DNA of 64,000 bases from positions 3,275,501 to 3,339,500 of the forward strand of contig NZ_CP027666.1 of assembly GCF_003008535.1 (NCBI RefSeq), in the 5' to 3' direction. Numbering within the stretch: the stretch's first letter is position 1; every line of letters starts with the position of its first letter. This stretch comes from Ottowia oryzae. Lineage in GTDB: Bacteria > Pseudomonadota > Gammaproteobacteria > Burkholderiales > Burkholderiaceae_C. Below the pieces are notes generated by a model. That model was not told the origin of the DNA. It worked only from the letters and a program-made list of their open reading frames with translations, and made no database searches. Below are positions 58,667 through 64,000 of this stretch, in pieces. The position numbers and the translations under genes were made by a program.

Positions 58667-58725
58667 CGCTATATAAACCGTAGCTGCTAGCGCTTACCCC
58701 GCTTGTTCTGGAGGCACTTTTTATT
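58667..58725 (+). repeat. Dispersed palindromic element, copy 18
   Basis: CTATATAAACCGTAGCTGCTAGCGC-type left arm, then CTTGTTCTGGAGGCACTTTTTATT. It lies between the convergent fumarylacetoacetase and PPC-protein genes. Confidence 0.8.
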
Positions 58726-58777
58726 CCAAACATCACGGTCGCCGCGTGCCGGGCGTGACGCCTGGCCACGGCGCCGA

Positions 58778-59176
58778 TCAGTCCGTTGGTCGCACGCGCA
58801 GCTCGGCATAGCCCGTGGCCGGATCGTGTTCGCGGCCCAGGCGCCAGCCGGGCAAGTCGGCCAGCAGCAGCTCGGCCGTGGTGCGCACTTCACAGCCCGC
58901 CAGCACGTGCCCGCCCCACACGCGGCCCTGCGCGTCCGACACGGCCATGTGCAGGTGCGCGCCATCGGGCGTGGCCGTGCCGCTCAAAGAAACGATCTCC
59001 AGCGGCCCCGACACCAGCGTGCCCTGCGCCTTGCCCCCAAACCGCAGCTGCGCCGCCGTCAGGCTGCCAATGCCCGCCACGACAAACGCCGACCCGCCCA
59101 CGCTTTCAGCGGCCAACGCCTGGATGGCGGTGCGCAGATCGGCACCGGGGCAAAGGCGGATGGGGCGAAGGCTCAT
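58778..59176 (-). CDS. PPC-domain (DUF296) protein
   Basis: 132 aa. Single PPC/DUF296 domain, which forms trimers and in bacteria has unknown function, although the plant relatives bind DNA. Shown are VAGIGSLTAAQLRF, the HLHMAVSD motif (GAHLHM, metal- or ligand-contacting histidines) and VWGGHVLAGCEV. Start ATG 59176 (MSLRPIRLCPG) or 59185. Divergent from the dioxygenase gene, 157 bases apart. Confidence 0.86.
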   Translation of the reverse strand: MSLRPIRLCPGADLRTAIQALAAESVGGSAFVVAGIGSLTAAQLRFGGKAQGTLVSGPLEIVSLSGTATPDGAHLHMAVSDAQGRVWGGHVLAGCEVRTTAELLLADLPGWRLGREHDPATGYAELRVRPTD

Positions 59177-59333
59177 GCGCGCCATTGTCCGCGCGGCGCG
59201 GGGCGGCTCGCTAAACTTTCTCCCAGCCTGCGCTGCGGTCGGGTAAGACGATGGGCTGCGGCCCATCGGCGCGCGGGAACGCGCCAGCTGCCCGCATCGC
59301 ACCATCGGCCAGACAACCCCACGCATTTGCACC

Positions 59334-60146
59334 ATGACCAACGCTTCCCCACGCCTGCCCACGGTCTTCATCTCGCACGGCGGCGGCCCTTGGCCGTGGA
59401 TGCCCGCCGCCGCGCCCGCCTACGCCCAACTCACGGATGAGCTGCGCCGCCTGCCTTCGCTGTGGCCCACGGCCCGCGCCATCGTGATGGTGTCGGCCCA
59501 CTGGGAAGCGCCGCGCTTCACGGTGCAGGGCGCCGCGCAGCCCGGCATGATTTACGACTACTACGGCTTTCCGCCCGAGACCTACCAAATCCACTACCGC
59601 TCGCCGGGCGAGCCTGCGCTGGCGCAGCGCGTGGCCATGCTGCTGGGCGGCGCCGGGCTGCCCGCCAGCATCGACCCCGAACGCGGCTACGACCACGGCA
59701 TGTATTCGCCCATGCAGGTGATGTACCCGCGCGCGCAGCTGCCCACCGTGCAACTGTCGCTGCGCGAAGGGCTGGACCCAGAGCAGCACCTGGCGCTGGG
59801 CCGCGCACTGGCACCGCTGCGCGACGAGGGCGTCCTGCTGATCGGCAGCGGGCTGAGCTACCACAACCTGCGCCATTTCGGCCCCGACGGCGCAGCCGCT
59901 TCGGCCACCTTCGACCAATGGCTGGGCGACACCGCGGCCCTCACGGGCGAGGCGCGCAACCAGCGCCTGCGCGATTGGTCGCAAGCACCCGCCGCGCGGC
60001 TGGCGCACCCGCGCGAAGAGCACCTGCTGCCCTTCATGTTTGCCGCCGGCGCCGCTGAAAACGAAGCCGCCGTGCGCACCTACCACCAGCGCGACTTCCG
60101 CGGCGGGCTGACGGTGTCCAACTTCGTGTTTGGCCTGCCCGCCTGA
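59334..60146 (+). CDS. LigB/DODA-type extradiol dioxygenase family protein
   Basis: 270 aa. Class III extradiol-type dioxygenase of the YgiD/DODA branch. Likely metal ligands are H15 in FISHGGG, H57 in VSAHWE and H230 region in HPREEHLLPF; a further histidine is in YDHGMYSP. E. coli YgiD cleaves L-DOPA. The natural substrate here is unknown. ATG 59334 follows a short gap with no clear ribosome-binding site. dinB starts 36 bases after its stop, so the two may be transcribed together. Confidence 0.87.
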   Translation: MTNASPRLPTVFISHGGGPWPWMPAAAPAYAQLTDELRRLPSLWPTARAIVMVSAHWEAPRFTVQGAAQPGMIYDYYGFPPETYQIHYRSPGEPALAQRVAMLLGGAGLPASIDPERGYDHGMYSPMQVMYPRAQLPTVQLSLREGLDPEQHLALGRALAPLRDEGVLLIGSGLSYHNLRHFGPDGAAASATFDQWLGDTAALTGEARNQRLRDWSQAPAARLAHPREEHLLPFMFAAGAAENEAAVRTYHQRDFRGGLTVSNFVFGLPA

Positions 60147-60182
60147 TTCCCAGCCCTGCGCGGCCCTCCCGACCGCCCATCC

Positions 60183-61391
60183 GTGACCGCCGCCATCCGC
60201 CGCATTGCCCACCTTGACATGGACGCGTTCTACGCGTCCGTCGAATGGCTGCGCTACCCGCAGCTCAAGGGCTTGCCGATGGTGATTGGTGGCGGCCGAC
60301 GGCGCGAGGACGACCTGATCGCGCGCCTGAACGCCGAGCGGCCCGAGCGCGCATGGACGGCCGAGCACCTGGCCGACATCCCGGTGGATTTCTTCCCGCT
60401 GCTCAAGGACTACGTGGGCCGCGGCGTGATCACCACCGCCACCTACCCGGCGCGGCAGTTCGGCATCGGCTCGGCCATGGGGTTGATGAAGGCGGCCAAG
60501 CTGTGCCCGCAGGCCATCCTGCTGCCGGTGGACTTTGACCAGTACCGCCGCTTTTCACGCGAATTCAAGCGCGTCATCCGCGAGATCGCCCCGGTGATGG
60601 AAGACCGCGGCGTAGACGAGGTGTACATCGACTTCACCGACGTGCCCGGCGGCCAGCGCGAAGGCGGGCGCGTGCTGGCGCGGCTGCTGCAAAAAAGCAT
60701 CTTCGAGGCCACCGGCCTGACCTGCTCCATCGGCGTGGCGCCCAACAAGCTGATCGCCAAGATGGCCAGCGAATTCAACAAGCCCAACGGCATCAGCGTG
60801 GTGCACGAGGGCGACGTGCAGGCGCAGATCTGGCCCCTGCCCTGCCGCAAGATCAACGGCATCGGCCCCAAGGCAGATGCCAAGCTGCAGGCCCACGGCA
60901 TCCACACCGTGGGCGATCTGGCCGCGCGCGAGCGCGCCTGGCTGGTGGCCACCTTTGGCAAGGCCTACGGCGCGTGGCTGCACGACGCCGCCTGGGGCCG
61001 CGACAACCGCCCGGTGGTCACCGAAAGCGAGCCCGTCAGCATGAGCCGCGAAACCACCTTCGACCGCGACCTGCACGCCGTGCAAGACCGCGCCGAGCTG
61101 GGCGCCGTGTTCACCCGCCTGTGCGAACAGGTGGCGGGCGATCTGCAGCGCAAGGGCTACGTGGGCAAGACGATTGGCATCAAGCTGCGCTTTGACGATT
61201 TCAAGATCGTCACGCGCGACCAGACGCTGCCCGAGCACACGCAGGACGCGCGCCGCATCCGCCAGGTGGCGGGCCAGTGCCTCAAGCGCGTGGACCTGGG
61301 TCGCCGCCTGCGCCTGCTGGGCGTGCGCGTGGGCTCGCTGGTGCGCGTGGGCGAGGCGCCGCAGCCCGAGGCGCTGCCGCTGTTCGACTGA
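60183..61391 (+). CDS. dinB: DNA polymerase IV (DinB) with extra insertion
   Basis: 402 aa, about 50 longer than E. coli DinB. Y-family translesion polymerase. Catalytic acids are D12 (AHLDMDAFYASVE) and the VDEVYIDF pair; the HhH thumb segment is INGIGPKADAKLQAHGI, and the little-finger domain follows. A likely beta-clamp-binding end reads PEALPLFD. An extra about 38-residue insertion (about 40-78, RRREDDLIARLNAERPERA...LLKDYVG) lies after GG in the first part, where E. coli has only a short loop before RGVI. Start GTG 60183 is used. No LexA box was recognised by eye. Confidence 0.93.
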   Translation: MTAAIRRIAHLDMDAFYASVEWLRYPQLKGLPMVIGGGRRREDDLIARLNAERPERAWTAEHLADIPVDFFPLLKDYVGRGVITTATYPARQFGIGSAMGLMKAAKLCPQAILLPVDFDQYRRFSREFKRVIREIAPVMEDRGVDEVYIDFTDVPGGQREGGRVLARLLQKSIFEATGLTCSIGVAPNKLIAKMASEFNKPNGISVVHEGDVQAQIWPLPCRKINGIGPKADAKLQAHGIHTVGDLAARERAWLVATFGKAYGAWLHDAAWGRDNRPVVTESEPVSMSRETTFDRDLHAVQDRAELGAVFTRLCEQVAGDLQRKGYVGKTIGIKLRFDDFKIVTRDQTLPEHTQDARRIRQVAGQCLKRVDLGRRLRLLGVRVGSLVRVGEAPQPEALPLFD

Positions 61392-61445
61392 AGCCAGCGT
61401 GGCGATGAGCGCGCCCTGATGCCGCAGTCACGGCGCCAGAAGGCA

Positions 61446-61473
61446 AAAAAAACCGCCAGCAAACGCTGGCGGT
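61446..61473 (-). terminator. Intrinsic terminator of the acetoin reductase gene
   Basis: A perfect 9-bp stem ACCGCCAGC/GCTGGCGGT with an AAAC loop; on the minus strand followed by eight T residues. Located 42 bases after the stop codon. Confidence 0.9.
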
Positions 61474-61514
61474 GTTCAGAAAAGTCGACCAGAAGGCGCC
61501 CGCGGCGCCGTTCA

Positions 61515-62294
61515 TCAGCGGTAGACGATGCCGCCGTCGATCAGGAGGGCCTGGCCAGTGACGTAGTCGGCGTCTTCGCTGGCCAGAAAGGCCACCATGC
61601 CGGCCACGTCCTCCGGCGTTTCCGGGCGGCCCAGGGCGATGCCGTCCACGTATTTCTTGTAGGTGGCGCCAATGGGCACGCCAGTCAGCTGCGAGAAGCG
61701 CTCGTCGATTTCCACCCACATGTCGGTGCCGACGATGCCGGGGCAGTAGGCGTTCACGGTGATGCCTGCGCTGGCATATTCCTTGGCGGCAGCCTGCGTT
61801 AGCGCGCGGATGGCGAACTTGGTGGACGAATACACGCCCAGCAGCGCAAAGCCGTCGTGCCCGGCGATCGAGCAGGCGTTGATGATCTTGCCCTTGTGCC
61901 CCAGCGCGCGCAGCTTTTTGGCCGCCGCCTGAATGCCCCACAGCACGCCGTTGACGTTGATGCGGAAGATGCGGTCCACGTCTTCGGGCAGCACATCGTC
62001 CAGCGGCTTGACTTGCGCAATGCCCGCGTTGTTGACGATCACGTCAAAGCCGCCCAGGGTTTTCTCGGCGTAGTCGACGGCAGCGAACACCGCGTCGCGG
62101 TCGCTCACGTCGGCCACCGTGGTGCACGCCTTCGCGCCCAGCGCCTCGACCTCGCGGGCGACTTCGGCCAGCTTGTCGGCCTTCATGTCCACCAGGCACA
62201 GCGCGGCGCCTTCGCGCGCCAGCCGCAGTGCAATGCCGCGCCCAATGCCTTGGCCGGCGCCGGTCACCAGAACCACTTTGTCTTTCAATTTCAT
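61515..62294 (-). CDS. Acetoin/diacetyl reductase, short-chain dehydrogenase
   Basis: 259 aa. Classical SDR: NAD(P) loop TGAGQGIG (about 11-18), NNAG, catalytic Ser in NACSIAG, and Y-x-x-x-K in YSSTK. The overall sequence, including GVPIGATYKKYVDGIALGRPETPEDVAG, fits the BudC/meso-2,3-butanediol dehydrogenase branch that reduces diacetyl and acetoin. The ATG at 62294 has AAGGAAG six bases upstream. D39 region (VDMKAD) suggests NAD(H) preference. Stand-alone gene ended by a strong hairpin, divergent from the hydroxyacid dehydrogenase gene. Confidence 0.9.
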   Translation of the reverse strand: MKLKDKVVLVTGAGQGIGRGIALRLAREGAALCLVDMKADKLAEVAREVEALGAKACTTVADVSDRDAVFAAVDYAEKTLGGFDVIVNNAGIAQVKPLDDVLPEDVDRIFRINVNGVLWGIQAAAKKLRALGHKGKIINACSIAGHDGFALLGVYSSTKFAIRALTQAAAKEYASAGITVNAYCPGIVGTDMWVEIDERFSQLTGVPIGATYKKYVDGIALGRPETPEDVAGMVAFLASEDADYVTGQALLIDGGIVYR

Positions 62295-62479
62295 GACAGC
62301 TTCCTTGGATGAGAAACAGGAGGGATGAGCCCATCGTCTCGCCGTCGCGGCCAGCGTGTTTTGACCCAGGTCAACTTGGGCGGGATTGCGGCGCACCGCC
62401 GGCGCGCGCTGCCCGCCGCGCCGCAACACGCCCCGCCGCCGCCCTGCCCAGCAGCGCCACGGCCGCTAAACTGCGGCGC

Positions 62480-63490
62480 ATGACCGCTGCCGCACCCACC
62501 TCTGCCAAGCCCCGCATCCTGATCTCTCGCGCCATCTTTCCGCAGGTGGTGGACAGGTTGGCCAGCCACTTCGACGTGGAGTCGAACCAGGCCGACGAGC
62601 TGTGGTCGCCGCAAGACATCGCGCGCCGCCTACAGGGCAAACAAGGCGCGCTGACCACCGGCAGCGAGCGGGTGGACGCCGCGCTGCTGGCGCAATGCCC
62701 GGGCCTGAAGATCTGCGCCAACATGGCCGTGGGCTACAACAACTTCGACCTGCCCGCCATGACGGCCGCCGGCGTGCTGGCCACCAACGCACCGGGCGTG
62801 CTGACCGAAACCACCGCCGACATGGGCTTTGCGCTGATGATGGCCACGGCCCGCCGCATCACCGAAGGCGAGCACTACCTGCGCGCGGGCCAATGGGACC
62901 GCTGGGCCTACGACATGCTCATCGGGCAAGACGTGCACGGCGCCACGCTGGGCATCATCGGCATGGGCCGCATCGGGCAGGCCATTGCGCGGCGCGGCGC
63001 GCTGGGCTTTGGCATGAAGGTGCTGTACCACAACCGTTCGCGCCTGCCCGAGGCCGACGAGGCCGCCGTGGGCGCGCAGTACGTCAGCAAGCAAGACCTG
63101 CTGCGCCGCGCCGACCACGTGGTGCTGGTGGTGCCCTACAGCGCCGAATCGCACCACACCATTGGCGCGGCCGAGCTGGCGCTGATGAAGCGCAGCGCCA
63201 CGCTGACCAACATCGCGCGCGGCGGCATCGTGGACGACCACGCCCTGGCCCACGCACTGCAAACCGGGCAGATCGCCGCCGCCGGGCTGGACGTGTTCGA
63301 GGGCGAACCCAAGGTCATCCCCGAGCTGCTGGCCTGCACCAACGTGGTGTTGACGCCCCACATCGCCAGCGCCACCGTGCCCACCCGCCTGGCCATGGCC
63401 AACCTGGCCGCCGACAACCTGATCGACTTCCTGCTGCACGGCAAAGCGCTGACGCCGCTGAACCCCGAGGTGCTGGGCCAAGCGGGCTGA
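62480..63490 (+). CDS. D-2-hydroxyacid dehydrogenase (glyoxylate/hydroxypyruvate reductase type)
   Basis: 336 aa. NAD(P)-dependent enzyme reducing glyoxylate or hydroxypyruvate. The dinucleotide loop is GMGRIG (about 159-164), the arginine is in TNIARGG, the acid in LDVFEGEP, and catalytic His in LTPHIASAT. The pattern MAVGYNNFDLPA fits glyoxylate reductase more than lactate dehydrogenase. Start ATG at 62480; an earlier in-frame ATG at 62309 is not supported. A dispersed element forms its terminator. Confidence 0.9.
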   Translation: MTAAAPTSAKPRILISRAIFPQVVDRLASHFDVESNQADELWSPQDIARRLQGKQGALTTGSERVDAALLAQCPGLKICANMAVGYNNFDLPAMTAAGVLATNAPGVLTETTADMGFALMMATARRITEGEHYLRAGQWDRWAYDMLIGQDVHGATLGIIGMGRIGQAIARRGALGFGMKVLYHNRSRLPEADEAAVGAQYVSKQDLLRRADHVVLVVPYSAESHHTIGAAELALMKRSATLTNIARGGIVDDHALAHALQTGQIAAAGLDVFEGEPKVIPELLACTNVVLTPHIASATVPTRLAMANLAADNLIDFLLHGKALTPLNPEVLGQAG

Positions 63491-63508
63491 CGCGGCTGGT
63501 TATTTGAA

Positions 63509-63562
63509 TGAAATGAGCTACCAGCGCCGTACAGACGGGCGCTGGCAGCTCTTTTTTTCATA
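63509..63562 (+). repeat. Dispersed palindromic element, copy 19, terminator
   Basis: A near-perfect 14-bp stem GAGCTACCAGCGCC/GGCGCTGGCAGCTC with a nine-base loop, then TTTTTTTCAT. It is 19 bases after the hydroxyacid dehydrogenase stop and should work as an intrinsic terminator. Confidence 0.9.
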
Positions 63563-63787
63563 GTGCCTGGCCAGTGGGCTGCGGCCGCACGGCAAGGCCC
63601 TTGTCCGCCCGCAACGCCCTACCGCGCCCCGGCGGCCATCGCCCACGGCAACCGCGCCCTGTACCCGTCCGCCCAGCTTCGGGCACGGCGTCCACCCCCC
63701 AACGGCTGGCGAATGCCGCCCATAGCCGTCCAGATAGCTTGCGCTGGCGCATGGCGCGCCACACCGCCTCACCCATAATCCAGCGCC

Positions 63788-64000
63788 ATGCGCACCCTGT
63801 ACGCCCGCTCTTGGCTGGCACGCCTTTTTCTGGCGTGGTATGCCCTTACGCTGGGCGCGGCCATGGCGTCGCCGCTGGTGCAGCCGAAGCTGCTCACGCA
63901 GGTGTGCTCGGCCGACGGCGGCATGGTGCTGGTGGTGGTGGATGCCGACGGCGACGTGGTCGCCAGCGGCCCGCACACGCTGGACTGCGCTCTGTGCCTG
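63788..64000 (+). CDS. DUF2946-family protein, N-terminal part
   Basis: 71 residues seen; the gene runs off the window. It begins MRTLYARSWLARLFLAWYAL, a likely signal or anchor helix ending near ALTLGAAMA, then CSADGGMVLVVVDADGDVV and HTLDCALCL. The final H-x-x-x-C-x-x-C is the conserved DUF2946 motif, seen near copper or TonB genes in this order. Function unknown. Confidence 0.75.
   Translation, partial: MRTLYARSWLARLFLAWYALTLGAAMASPLVQPKLLTQVCSADGGMVLVVVDADGDVVASGPHTLDCALCL

Noticed and set aside
1..64000. CRISPR array, rRNA operon, toxin-antitoxin, restriction or other defence system
   Set aside because: No regularly spaced repeats, no rRNA sequence, and no gene with a domain of these systems was recognised.

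Overview
The window is about 64 kb of GC-rich DNA. It is densely coded on both strands, has no rRNA or CRISPR array, and looks like the chromosome of a betaproteobacterium of the order Burkholderiales, most like the family Comamonadaceae. That assignment is inferred from gene neighbourhoods (tetratricopeptide protein-lolB-ispE-tRNA-Gln-prs-rplY-pth; hrcA-nadK-recN-rapZ; an rnm/yciV-type gene-yciO-rip-trpS run), from protein character and from the intergenic repeats. No database search was possible. Nearly all genes are ordinary core or niche genes. The only sign of a mobile element is a P4-type integrase at the left edge.

Layout. 0-1.3 kb: integrase. 1.5-5.6 kb: scoAB (ketone-body CoA transferase), divergent from a lipoprotein acylase of the acyl-homoserine-lactone acylase type. 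5.8-9.8 kb: FKBP isomerase, AhpD-like protein, ArsC, a two-part chromate transporter, a sirtuin. 9.8-14.5 kb: waaA (Kdo transferase), phosphomannomutase, an EamA exporter, riboflavin synthase. 14.6-15.5 kb: tRNA-Arg, a stand-alone BLUF photoreceptor and a CAU tRNA. 15.5-24 kb: hrcA, nadK, recN, rapZ, mutY, a bacterial dynamin-like GTPase and mutM, i.e. stress and DNA-repair functions. 24-30 kb: the TPR-lolB-ispE-tRNA-Gln-prs-rplY-pth block and a ferredoxin. 30.4-37.4 kb: a dipeptide-type ABC importer (two permeases, two ATPases, binding protein) followed by an amidase. 37.5-41 kb: PHP phosphoesterase, YciO, site-2 protease, TrpRS with an extra C-terminal domain. 41.2-44.4 kb: a convergent response regulator and histidine kinase, then aroC. 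44.4-51.5 kb: CBS protein, O-acetylhomoserine sulfhydrylase, acetyltransferase, hydrolase, Mpo1-like protein, YihY, DUF2069, FAD oxidase. 51.6-55.4 kb: a secreted or anchored ParB/Srx-fold protein and a DEAD-box helicase. 55.9-58.6 kb: a MarR regulator with a perfect 22-bp operator, a VOC protein and fumarylacetoacetase. 58.8-64 kb: PPC protein, LigB-type dioxygenase, DinB, acetoin/diacetyl reductase, a 2-hydroxyacid dehydrogenase and the start of a DUF2946 gene.

The most striking feature is a family of about 45-60 bp imperfect palindromes. The core reads roughly ATAGCTGCCAGCGC, then 8-14 bases, then GCGC(C/T)GGAGGC and a T-rich end. About 18 copies are scattered through the window. Most lie between genes, several as intrinsic-terminator-like hairpins. 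Others lie inside genes: one encodes the lipobox of LolB, one is an in-frame internal insertion in WaaA, two fall in the DEAD-box helicase tails, and others supply the C-terminal residues and stop codons of RibE, YihY and the EamA protein. This resembles what is known for Rickettsia palindromic elements and is the main candidate for an under-described system here.

Metabolically, fumarylacetoacetase yields fumarate and acetoacetate, and the distant scoAB could activate the acetoacetate, suggesting use of aromatic amino acids or related compounds. This link is inferred.
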